Source: Bacillota bacterium
GTDB lineage: Bacteria > Bacillota > Clostridia > Acetivibrionales > DTU013
Assembly: GCA_023439545.1 (NCBI GenBank)
Contig: JAEXNT010000071.1
Span: 1 to 64,000 of the forward strand
DNA length: 64,000 bases
Direction: 5' to 3'
Each line of letters begins with the position of its first letter. The first letter of the stretch is position 1. Both the position numbers and the translations under genes were made by a program. The notes under the pieces are model-generated. The model searched no databases. It was given only the letters and a program-made list of their open reading frames with translations, and was not told the DNA's origin. Positions 1 through 7,652 of the stretch are shown one piece after another.

Positions 1-120
1 ACCCCCTAAAGAGGCACCACCTTTTACATCATAATCTTTTGAAAAACTAACTTCCATCATTGGTTTTGAAAAAGTAACTTCCACATCACTAACCTGCAGG
101 GGTGGAATTTAAATTTTCAA
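1..120 (-). other. Window-edge segment with a nonapeptide-type tandem repeat
   Basis: No complete gene is present. Two consecutive near-identical units of 28 and 27 nt lie at about 27-54 and 55-81. On the - strand they read in frame as (V/M)EV(T/S)FSK repeats and stay open to the left edge, while an in-frame stop lies near 116. This could be the start or a fragment of a - strand gene continuing outside the window. No convincing start codon with a ribosome binding site is visible, so I do not call a CDS. Confidence 0.25.
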
Positions 121-264
121 ATGAGCATTTATAAATTGGTTGATTCAAGAAGTAAATATTGGTTTATAAAAAGAAAATTAAGGTATATAATAAAAAGGTT
201 CATTGAATCAGCAACTATTGGTATTATAAAAAATCCAAACATCTATATACAGGAGGATTCCAGA

Positions 265-1701
265 ATGAGTGAATCAAAAACGGAAGGACAGAAGTTGCAG
301 GAACAGCTTTCGTTTAAACAGCAGACTGTCTGGGAAAAGGCATCGGAGGCTGAGATCAAAAAGGGCTTTGATTTTTGTGAGGAGTACAAGAATTTCCTAA
401 GCAGTTCTAAAACTGAAAGGGAATTCACAGCAAATGCAGAAAAGGCTGCAGTTGCAGCAGGCTTTGTCAAGCTTGGCGATCTGATCGGTAAGAAAACCAA
501 GCTGAAACCGGGAATGAAGGTTTATCATATAAACCGTAAAAAATCGGCTGTGTTCGCAGTGATAGGAAACCGTCCAATCACGGAAGGCACGAACATACTG
601 GGCTCCCACATAGATTCTCCGCGTATCGACCTCAAGCAGAACCCGCTTTACGAGGATACCGAGCTGGTTTACTTCAAAACGCATTATTACGGCGGACTCA
701 AGAAATACCAGTGGCTCACGCTGCCTCTAGCATTGCACGGCGCCATCGTAAAAGGCGACGGAACATCTATTGACATCGTGATAGGTGAGTCCGACGACGA
801 CCCCGTATTCACAATAACCGACCTGCTGCCTCACCTGGCGAAGGAACAGATGCAAAAAAAGATGAGTGAAGCTGTTTCCGGAGAAGGACTGAATCTGCTC
901 CTCGGGTCAATGCCTTATAACAATGACGATAAGCTGAAGGAAAAGGTAAAGTTGAACATCCTGAATATTCTCAACAAGCGGTACGGAATCGTCGAAGAGG
1001 ATTTCCAATCGGCCGAGCTGGAGATAGTGCCAGCGCAGAAAGCCAAGGACGTGGGCTTCGACAAGAGCCTAGTCGGAGGATACGGCCAGGATGACCGTGT
1101 CTGCGCTTACCCTGCGCTGAAGGCTGTCATGGAACTCGGCATCCCTGAACGCACTTCCTTATGCCTGCTGACAGACAAGGAAGAGATAGGGAGCATGGGG
1201 AATACAGGCGCGCAGTCAAGCCTTCTGCCTGATTTTCTAGCGAATATCATAGAGTTGACGGAAGGAAACTATACCGACCTCAAGCTTCGCGCCTGCCTTA
1301 ACGGTTCGAAAATGCTGTCCGCCGATGTTAATGCCGCCGTTGACCCGAACTTCGACAACGTTTATGAAAAGAAAAACGCCACATTTTTGGGACGCGGTAT
1401 AGTTCTGCAGAAATACACGGGCTCAAGGGGCAAATATGATGCCAGCGACGCCAGTGCAGAATTTGTAGGCGAAGTACGCAAGCTGTTCAATGAAAACAAT
1501 ATAGTCTGGCAGACGGGAGAGCTCGGTAAAGTGGATGAAGGCGGGGGAGGAACTATCGCGCAATACGCCGCCAACCTCGGCATCGATGTTCTCGACTGCG
1601 GTATTGCCGTATTGTCGATGCATGCGCCCTTCGAAATAACCAGCAAGATGGATATCTACATGACCTATAAAGCTTACAAGGTATTCTGCGACATAAAATA
1701 A
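265..1701 (+). CDS. M18 family aminopeptidase (aspartyl aminopeptidase-like)
   Basis: A cytosolic zinc aminopeptidase that removes N-terminal residues, typically acidic ones, from peptides. The 478-residue product shows the M18 landmarks: a zinc histidine in GSHIDSPRIDLK, the aspartate-containing QDDRVCAYP, the catalytic/metal glutamates in DKEEIGSMG, and the C-terminal metal histidine in SMHAPFEITS. The frame is open from 121, but ATG 265 follows AGGAGG at 251-256, and the upstream 48 residues are AT-rich and unlike the family, so I start at 265. Length is normal for bacterial M18 enzymes. The gene stands alone and converges on the LCP gene across a shared terminator region. Confidence 0.93.
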   Translation: MSESKTEGQKLQEQLSFKQQTVWEKASEAEIKKGFDFCEEYKNFLSSSKTEREFTANAEKAAVAAGFVKLGDLIGKKTKLKPGMKVYHINRKKSAVFAVIGNRPITEGTNILGSHIDSPRIDLKQNPLYEDTELVYFKTHYYGGLKKYQWLTLPLALHGAIVKGDGTSIDIVIGESDDDPVFTITDLLPHLAKEQMQKKMSEAVSGEGLNLLLGSMPYNNDDKLKEKVKLNILNILNKRYGIVEEDFQSAELEIVPAQKAKDVGFDKSLVGGYGQDDRVCAYPALKAVMELGIPERTSLCLLTDKEEIGSMGNTGAQSSLLPDFLANIIELTEGNYTDLKLRACLNGSKMLSADVNAAVDPNFDNVYEKKNATFLGRGIVLQKYTGSRGKYDASDASAEFVGEVRKLFNENNIVWQTGELGKVDEGGGGTIAQYAANLGIDVLDCGIAVLSMHAPFEITSKMDIYMTYKAYKVFCDIK

Positions 1702-1742
1702 TACAGCATTGACCCTGGGTAAATGATGAAGACATGATAAAA

Positions 1743-1773
1743 GGCTCTGCCGGTTCAAGGCGGAGCCCTTGTT
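1743..1773 (+). terminator. Intrinsic terminator after the M18 peptidase
   Basis: A 9-bp stem GGCTCTGCC / GGCGGAGCC (one T-G wobble) with a 7-nt loop sits 40 bases after the M18 stop and is followed by CTTGTT. It lies between convergent genes and may also slow - strand transcription from the LCP gene. Confidence 0.6.
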
Positions 1774-1831
1774 ATGTGTATTATTATGTGGACGTTATTA
1801 TGTGGTTACATTTTTGAGTGCACCGGTACTG

Positions 1832-2911
1832 TTACGGATCCTTATCGGAGCCTTTAATGGAAGTTTCGGAGTTGGATGCAGGCTTGGCCGTATTCTTTGA
1901 CGGCGTTGACTTCTTTGGCTCATCTGCCAGTGTTCTGCTGTTGGCATAAGCTTCGGCCAGTTTTCTGTCTACTTCCACAAAACTGTCCTTACCTTTGAAG
2001 CTTTCTTCCATTATCTTTCTCGTGGCGGGTATATCGCACAGCCAGTACCAGGGTGAACTATCGTATGTGGTACCGGGCATTGGGATGAAATTAAGGTTTT
2101 CGGTCTTGAATTTACCGATATATCCGGTCATCTTGATCACTTCGTTGAGTGAAAGATTAGTCTCGATATTTGCAAATACAGTGTTTATGACGCTGGTCAG
2201 CTTCGGCAGATATTGAATGTTGAGCTTTTGGCGCATTATTTCCTTGATGAAATTCTGCTGTGCCTCGGTTCTCTTCAAGTCGCTTCCGTCATAATATTCC
2301 TTTAATTCCTTCGTCCACTTGTTGGGTTTGCGGAAACGTACAAATTGTTCGGCCTCGGAGCCGTTCAAAGTCTGCTGGCCCTTTTTCAGGTGAATATGGA
2401 GGTTCTGGGTGGGATCGTCATAGTTGAGATTCGCCGGTACATAGATATTCACTCCTCCAAGCAGATCGATGATATCCCTGAAAGCTGTGGTATCGACGAA
2501 GATGTAATACCTGATATTTACATCAAGAAGCTCTGAAACCGTTTGCACAGCCAGTTCAGTGCCTCCGTGCGGGAATGCGAAATTAATCTTGCGGATCTGA
2601 CCTTCGATTTTTACCTTGGTATCGCGCGGGATGGACATAATATTGATCTTGCAGGTAACGGGATCAAAATTGAGCAGCATCATGGTATCGGAATTTTTAT
2701 TGACCTTGTCGCCGCCCATCAACAGTACGTTAAAGGGATCCTTGCTTTGAAGCAGCGGCTGGAGGATGTTGTTCACGGAATTGCCGGATGCTGTGACCGC
2801 GCTGCTGCTTTTGAAGTAGTTATTTACATAATACAAAATGCCTATACCGGAAATGAATAATACTATCGAAACGACGATAGTCAGGTTAAAGTAAAATTTT
2901 CTAGAGTCCAT
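1832..2911 (-). CDS. LytR-CpsA-Psr (LCP) family cell-wall glycopolymer ligase
   Basis: LCP proteins are membrane-anchored enzymes that transfer teichoic acid or capsule polymers from undecaprenyl phosphate to peptidoglycan outside the cell. This 359-residue protein has an N-terminal membrane anchor (about residues 8-28) and an LCP domain with typical strings: FNVLLMGGD, SDTMMLLNFDP, and MSIPRDTKV with the arginine that binds the lipid pyrophosphate. The C-terminal about 35 residues are a Ser/Pro/Lys-rich tail. The start is preceded by GAGGTT on the - strand. It is monocistronic and divergent from the ABC operon. A WecA/TagO-type transferase at 31.5-32.4 kb could supply the same pathway, but that link is inference. 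Confidence 0.9.
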   Translation of the reverse strand: MDSRKFYFNLTIVVSIVLFISGIGILYYVNNYFKSSSAVTASGNSVNNILQPLLQSKDPFNVLLMGGDKVNKNSDTMMLLNFDPVTCKINIMSIPRDTKVKIEGQIRKINFAFPHGGTELAVQTVSELLDVNIRYYIFVDTTAFRDIIDLLGGVNIYVPANLNYDDPTQNLHIHLKKGQQTLNGSEAEQFVRFRKPNKWTKELKEYYDGSDLKRTEAQQNFIKEIMRQKLNIQYLPKLTSVINTVFANIETNLSLNEVIKMTGYIGKFKTENLNFIPMPGTTYDSSPWYWLCDIPATRKIMEESFKGKDSFVEVDRKLAEAYANSRTLADEPKKSTPSKNTAKPASNSETSIKGSDKDP

Positions 2912-3236
2912 TTATAATAACCTCATAATCTCAATTCATCAAAATACACTTGATATTTGACTGTGACAGAGTTGCTGAGGTTCCTGAATTCAAGGCCGAA
3001 AGTCCGCCAGTCAAAAATATCAATAACTATATCATTATAATTAACTTTTTAATATAAGTAAATATTGGATTTTTGGATTATGTTACCTAATTTCACCTGA
3101 ATTATCGGCGTCTTTTAAGAAAAAAGCTAACGACTTTATATATAAAAATGTCAAAATCACAACGGAAATATGACAAAAAAGTTATATTCAAACAGGCTGC
3201 AATCAAAAAATTAAAAAAGCTTATCAATATAGTTAA
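2912..3236. other. Intergenic region between divergent genes
   Basis: About 325 AT-rich bases upstream of both the LCP gene and the ABC operon. I see no credible ORF or structured RNA; promoters for both directions must lie here or just downstream. Confidence 0.5.
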
Positions 3237-3282
3237 TTGTTAAAACAAGGTCGGTTCCCTATAATTATATATAGACAGTCTG
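3237..3282 (+). promoter_or_regulatory. Sigma-A-type promoter with a candidate operator for the ABC/sulfatase operon
   Basis: TTGTTA at 3237-3242 and TATAAT at 3260-3265 are separated by exactly 17 bases, 52 bases before the lipoprotein start. GACAGTCTGTC at 3272-3282 is a 5-bp-arm inverted repeat at the expected transcription start, which is a plausible repressor site. Promoter assignment is by consensus match; the operator is inference. Confidence 0.6.
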
Positions 3283-3316
3283 TCAATCATAGTTTAAGGA
3301 TTATGGGAGGAATATC

Positions 3317-4483
3317 ATGAAAAAAAGGTTAAGTACCTTACTGGTATTGATAACAGCTTTGAGTCTTATTTTTACTGCTTGTGGCAGTAGCAACAATACC
3401 CAGCCTTCACCCGCAAGTAATCCAGCTGCAAATGAAACCACTGCAAGTGAACCAGCCAAAAGTACAGCACCGGCAGACTCCAACACGGAATCGAAGGTAA
3501 GCGATGAAGTCATCCGCGTTGCAACCATGCCCAACCATATTGGATTGCCGATTCAATATGCCATGGACAAAGGGTTGTATAAGGAAGCAGGACTTAATAT
3601 TAAGGTTATTTTGTTTCCCACGGGAGCGCCGATAAACGAAGCTCTTTCTGCAGAACAAGTTGATTTGGCAGCGAGCGGCATGGCATCTGTATTTGCCTTG
3701 GCAGCCGGAGATTGCTATTGGCTTGGTGATTCCGTAAAAACTGTTAGTGGTCTGGGGGTTTATGTAAGACCGGACAGCCCTGTTTTAAAGCAAAAGGGAC
3801 TGGTTGAGGGCCATCCCAACGTATACGGCAGTAAAGACACAATTAAGGGTTTGACAATTTTAGGCTCACTTGGAACATCGGATCAGTTTGAAGCCGTTTG
3901 CTGGGCACAATTATTCGGATTGACGGGCAATGATTTCAAGATGCTTAATATGGACAGAGGACCTGCCGTGCAGGCTTTTAAAGTCGGGCAAGGCGATGCC
4001 ATCGCTTGCGGAGGACCTCCATACAATTACGAATTGGAGGCAGCAGGTTTCATCAAGGCAGCTGATCTGACAGACGTTTCCGGAATTACAATCAGTGATG
4101 GCCTTATTGGAAGAAAAAGCTTTGTTGAAAAAAGACGCGAGGACGTGAAAAAATTTCTGGAAGTCACCTATCAAGCAGTTGATGAACTTTATGGAAGCGA
4201 TGACACTGTCTTTAAAGCAGGCATGAAATTCTACAATGATAATGGTAAGAACTACTCTGAAGATATGATGAAGGGTGAAATCAAAGATAAGGACTATATA
4301 GGAAAAACCACCATCAGTGACCCGAACTATAGATTCGGTTCGACCATGGTTGGTATGGGCGGATTCTATGTCAAGGACGGAAAAATAGAGGCAGACCTGG
4401 AAAAGAATATCTATTCATCAATGTACCCACAATTGTTGGAAGAAATCTTTGGAACTAAAATTCAGATATTCGAGAACAAATAG
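3317..4483 (+). CDS. NitT/TauT-type ABC transporter solute-binding lipoprotein
   Basis: The extracellular binding protein of the importer encoded by the next four genes. The signal peptide ends in a lipobox (IFTAC, Cys22), so it should be lipid-anchored to the outer face of the membrane. A 40-residue Ser/Asn/Thr/Pro-rich linker follows, then a SsuA/TauA-like fold starting VIRVATMPNHIGLPIQYA. This family binds nitrate, sulfonates, sulfate esters, taurine or thiamine precursors. The sulfatase at the end of the operon favours a sulfate ester or sulfonate ligand (inference). AGGAGG-like GGGAGG precedes ATG 3317. A strong hairpin follows the stop. Confidence 0.9.
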   Translation: MKKRLSTLLVLITALSLIFTACGSSNNTQPSPASNPAANETTASEPAKSTAPADSNTESKVSDEVIRVATMPNHIGLPIQYAMDKGLYKEAGLNIKVILFPTGAPINEALSAEQVDLAASGMASVFALAAGDCYWLGDSVKTVSGLGVYVRPDSPVLKQKGLVEGHPNVYGSKDTIKGLTILGSLGTSDQFEAVCWAQLFGLTGNDFKMLNMDRGPAVQAFKVGQGDAIACGGPPYNYELEAAGFIKAADLTDVSGITISDGLIGRKSFVEKRREDVKKFLEVTYQAVDELYGSDDTVFKAGMKFYNDNGKNYSEDMMKGEIKDKDYIGKTTISDPNYRFGSTMVGMGGFYVKDGKIEADLEKNIYSSMYPQLLEEIFGTKIQIFENK

Positions 4484-4494
4484 TCATATCAACT

Positions 4495-4533
4495 CCGGTA
4501 TTGGAACTGCAGCTGATGCAGTTCCAATACCGG
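4495..4533 (+). promoter_or_regulatory. Intra-operon 16-bp perfect hairpin
   Basis: CCGGTATTGGAACTGC and its exact complement flank a 7-nt loop, 11 bases after the lipoprotein stop and 27 bases before the first permease. There is no T-tract after it, so it is less likely a strong terminator. It more likely stabilises the binding-protein mRNA 3' end, letting that protein be made in excess, as is common in binding-protein operons. Confidence 0.7.
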
Positions 4534-4560
4534 ATCATTTAAAAGAAGGAGTTTAATCCT

Positions 4561-5346
4561 ATGGGAAAAAAGAAGAAAAGTAATATCTGGCTATCCATTG
4601 CCTCGGTTATTGCTTTTATTCTGATATGGTATGCCTGCACGGCAATTCTAAAGCTTGTACCTCAAAAGACCTTGCCGGACCCGCTGAAAGTATTGCAAAC
4701 ATTCATCGACAAATTCACCAACCCAAATCCCGATGGAGGCACATTAATACAGCATACACTAGCCAGCTTGCAGGTAGCTTTGACAGGATACATAATTGCA
4801 ATAGTTGTAGGAATTCCTCTCGGAATATTAATGGCATGGAATAAGTACACAGACCGTTTTGTAAGGCCAATCTTCGACTTGATCAAGCCGATACCGGGAG
4901 TTGCATGGATCCCGCTGATGATAGTTGTCTTAGGTATCGGTATAAAGTCTAAATCCGCGGTTGTTTTCTTTTCGGCGGTTGTACCATGTATACTCAACGC
5001 CTATACAGGGGTCAAGCAGACAAAGGACGTTCATATATGGGTGGCAAGGACCTTTGGAGGCACGCGAAACCAAATGCTGTTTAAAATCGCAATACCTACC
5101 GCCCTGCCTTATATCATGACAGGAGTGAGGATTGCACTGGGGTCGGCTTGGGTTGCCATTGTAGCAGCCGAGCTGATGGGTTCCACAAGCGGGCTTGGAT
5201 TTATGATCCAGCAATCAAGGGGTATCTTCAGAACAGATATTATAATCGTAGGAATGCTGGCCATCGGTATTTGCGGCGGAGTTCTCACAGCGCTGCTCAC
5301 CGCTATCGAAAAGAAAGTTGTGAAAGGGAAAGGTTCCAATGGTTAA
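4561..5346 (+). CDS. ABC transporter permease 1 (SsuC/TauC type)
   Basis: An inner-membrane channel subunit of the NitT/TauT-class importer. It has 261 residues with about six membrane segments and a basic N-terminus (MGKKKKSN). The cytoplasmic coupling (EAA) loop is visible around ARTFGGTRNQMLFKIAIPTA, with the conserved Gly and the I-x-x-P that docks on an ATPase. GAAGGAG lies before the ATG at 4561. Its 3' end overlaps the second permease by 8 nt, showing translational coupling. Two distinct permeases imply a heterodimeric channel, which is less usual for this class than one permease used twice. Confidence 0.9.
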   Translation: MGKKKKSNIWLSIASVIAFILIWYACTAILKLVPQKTLPDPLKVLQTFIDKFTNPNPDGGTLIQHTLASLQVALTGYIIAIVVGIPLGILMAWNKYTDRFVRPIFDLIKPIPGVAWIPLMIVVLGIGIKSKSAVVFFSAVVPCILNAYTGVKQTKDVHIWVARTFGGTRNQMLFKIAIPTALPYIMTGVRIALGSAWVAIVAAELMGSTSGLGFMIQQSRGIFRTDIIIVGMLAIGICGGVLTALLTAIEKKVVKGKGSNG

Positions 5347-6127
5347 AAAACATACATTCAGAATGCTTGAAAATATATTCTATCCCAGCGTTTCCATCCT
5401 GGTATTTTTGTTCCTGTGGTACCTGGGTGTCAGCCAGTCAAAACTGTCCATTGTCATGCCGGAGCCATGGACGGTAATAAAGGAATTTGTAAAAAGCTTT
5501 GTTTCCCCTGTAGGCAAATACACAATGCCGGTGCATATACTTTACAGCTTGATGCGCGTAATGCCTGCGTATATTGTCGGCTCTGCAGCAGGCATTTCCC
5601 TGGGTATATTCATGGGATGGTACCCGAAAATCAATAATATTCTACGACCAATCTACGAATTGATACGTCCCATTCCCCCGATAGCATGGATCCCTATTTC
5701 CATCGTTTGGTTTGGAATAGGTGAAGGCTCCAAGTGGTTTCTGATTTTCCTGGCGGCATTTGTTCCCGTTACATTAAATGCCTATGCAGGGGTGACAACG
5801 GTTGATCCGACCTTGATCAAGTGCAGCAAAATGCTGGGGGCTTCGGATGGACAAGTATTTTCTACCGTCGTCCTGCCTTATTCGGTTCCGAATATATTTG
5901 CCGGATTGCAGGTAGGATTGTCTGCATCCTGGGCAACAGTGGTAGCGGCAGAAATGATCCGTTCAACGGAGGGAGTCGGCTGGATCATCATATCCAGTAT
6001 GGATACCAACAACGTGGTGCAAGGCTTGGTTGGTATTATGGGTATCGGCGTTATAGGCTATATTCTCGCAGTGATTATGAGAAAAATGGAGGACGTGTTG
6101 TGCATATGGAACAAGAGAGAAGTTTAG
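5339..6127 (+). CDS. ABC transporter permease 2 (SsuC/TauC type)
   Basis: The second membrane subunit, 262 residues with about six transmembrane helices. It is clearly related to permease 1: both share an (I/L)(I/L)KPIPxxAWIP-like stretch (here ELIRPIPPIAWIPI) and an EAA loop (SKMLGASDGQVFSTVVLPYS). The start overlaps permease 1 and its end overlaps the first ATPase by 22 nt, so all three should be made in fixed ratio. The sequence difference between the two permeases matches the difference between the two ATPases downstream, suggesting a fully heterotetrameric transporter core. Confidence 0.9.
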   Translation: MVKKHTFRMLENIFYPSVSILVFLFLWYLGVSQSKLSIVMPEPWTVIKEFVKSFVSPVGKYTMPVHILYSLMRVMPAYIVGSAAGISLGIFMGWYPKINNILRPIYELIRPIPPIAWIPISIVWFGIGEGSKWFLIFLAAFVPVTLNAYAGVTTVDPTLIKCSKMLGASDGQVFSTVVLPYSVPNIFAGLQVGLSASWATVVAAEMIRSTEGVGWIIISSMDTNNVVQGLVGIMGIGVIGYILAVIMRKMEDVLCIWNKREV

Positions 6128-6876
6128 AAGCCGTCATAAGCTGTGAAAACATATCCAAGCAATTTGTTACTAAACGCGGCACATCTGACGTCATCAAAAA
6201 GATAGATTTAAGCGTGAAAAAGAACGAGTTTGTCGTTTTGTTCGGTCCAGGTCAATGCGGTAAAACAACCATGCTCAGTATTTTATCCGGTCTTGAGCTC
6301 CCGACGGCCGGAAAGGTATTTATAAAAGATAAAATCGTAAAGGAGCCGGGTCCTGACAGAGGTGTGGTATTTCAGTCCATATCCCTTTATCCATGGCTTA
6401 CGGTAATGGGTAATGTAGAGTATGGTCCGAAGGTGCGGGGCATTAAAAAAAGCGAACGCAGAGAAAAAGCAAAGTATTATGTTGACTTGGTCGGATTGAA
6501 GGGATTTGAAAACTCCTTCCCCAATCAGATCTCCGGCGGCATGAAGCAGCGTGTAGGTATAGCCAGAGCTTATTGCAACGAGCCAGAGGTGCTTTTTATG
6601 GATGAGCCCTTCAGTGCGCTGGATGCCCAGACAAGATACCTTATGCAGAAGGAAATTATGAGGATCTGGGAGAAGGAAAAGCGGACAGTGGTATTTGTGA
6701 CGAATAATATTGAGGAAGCTCTTTATCTGGCTGACCGGATTATTCTGTTTACCAACTGCCCCGCAACCATTAAGAAAGAATACGTGATCGATCTGCCAAG
6801 ACCCAGGGATTATACGGCGGAAAACTTCTTAAAACTAAGGGATGAAATCACCCGAAATATGGATCGGACACTTTGA
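6106..6876 (+). CDS. ABC transporter ATPase 1, intact signature but H-loop His replaced by Asn
   Basis: A cytoplasmic nucleotide-binding subunit of 256 residues. ATG 6106 follows GGAGG at 6088-6092; the open frame to 5821 is an overlap with permease 2 and not coding. Walker A is GPGQCGKT (47-54), Q-loop Gln90, signature ISGGMKQR (142-149), Walker B LFMDEP with catalytic Glu167. The switch position that should be His (V-T-H) reads V-T-N: Asn200. Other features are those of the SsuB/TauB class. Together with ATPase 2 it should form one canonical and one degenerate ATP site (see findings). The stop is 10 bases before the next ATG. Confidence 0.9.
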   Translation: MEQERSLEAVISCENISKQFVTKRGTSDVIKKIDLSVKKNEFVVLFGPGQCGKTTMLSILSGLELPTAGKVFIKDKIVKEPGPDRGVVFQSISLYPWLTVMGNVEYGPKVRGIKKSERREKAKYYVDLVGLKGFENSFPNQISGGMKQRVGIARAYCNEPEVLFMDEPFSALDAQTRYLMQKEIMRIWEKEKRTVVFVTNNIEEALYLADRIILFTNCPATIKKEYVIDLPRPRDYTAENFLKLRDEITRNMDRTL

Positions 6877-6886
6877 GAGGTTAAAT

Positions 6887-7633
6887 ATGAGTGAGAAAAA
6901 AACTAAAGTAAGAGTTAAGAATATATCCAAAAGATTTGGGGACCTTCTAGTGCTTGATAATGTGTCTTTTGACATTGCCGAGGGTGAATTTTTATGTGTT
7001 GTCGGTCCCACCGGATGCGGTAAAACAACCTTCCTCAACAGCTTGACAAAGTTGTATGAGCCGACTTCCGGCGAGATTCTGGTAAATGATGAGCCTGTTG
7101 ATTTAAGAAAACACAACATCTCCTATATTTTTCAGGAAAAATCAACGATGGAATGGTTGAACGTTGAAGAAAACGTTGGCTTTGGACTCGAAATCAAGGG
7201 AATTAAAGGTAAAGAGAAAAAAGAGGCAGTCGATGAAGTGCTTGAAATCGTAGATCTATCAGATTACAGGCATTATTATCCACATGAAATATCAGCCAGT
7301 ATGCTGCAGCGGGTCGTTATTGCAAGAGCCTTTGCAACAAAACCTGAACTTCTTTTAATGGATGAACCATACGGACAGCTTGATATTGAGCTTCGCTTCA
7401 AGCTGGAGGACGAGCTGCTGAAGCTTTGGAAGAAAACCAACACCACCATTATCTTTATTACCCACAACATAGAGGAAGCGGTTTATATGAGCGAAAACAT
7501 TCTTGTGCTTACAAATAAACCCGCAACGATAAAGGAAAGGATCCTTAATGATCTTCCAAGGCCTAGAAATGTCATTGATAAAGATTTTATAAAGCTGCGT
7601 AATCAGGTAACTGACTTAATCAAATGGTGGTAA
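6887..7633 (+). CDS. ABC transporter ATPase 2, intact H-loop but degenerate signature (SASM)
   Basis: The second nucleotide-binding subunit, 248 residues, starting at ATG 6887 behind GAGAGG (the frame opens 15 codons earlier inside ATPase 1). Walker A GPTGCGKT (40-47), Q-loop Gln83, Walker B LLMDEP with Glu160 and H-loop His193 (ITHN) are intact. The family signature LSGGM is altered to ISASM (135-139), losing both signature glycines, and the D-loop is GQLD instead of SALD. It lies 19 bases before the sulfatase start. The defects complement those in ATPase 1. Confidence 0.9.
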   Translation: MSEKKTKVRVKNISKRFGDLLVLDNVSFDIAEGEFLCVVGPTGCGKTTFLNSLTKLYEPTSGEILVNDEPVDLRKHNISYIFQEKSTMEWLNVEENVGFGLEIKGIKGKEKKEAVDEVLEIVDLSDYRHYYPHEISASMLQRVVIARAFATKPELLLMDEPYGQLDIELRFKLEDELLKLWKKTNTTIIFITHNIEEAVYMSENILVLTNKPATIKERILNDLPRPRNVIDKDFIKLRNQVTDLIKWW

Positions 7634-7652
7634 TCAGGGAGGATGTCAAATT

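Noticed and set aside
5821..6105. 95-codon N-terminal extension of ATPase 1
   Set aside because: It lies wholly within permease 2 in another frame, and the ATPase fold starts after ATG 6106 with its own GGAGG.
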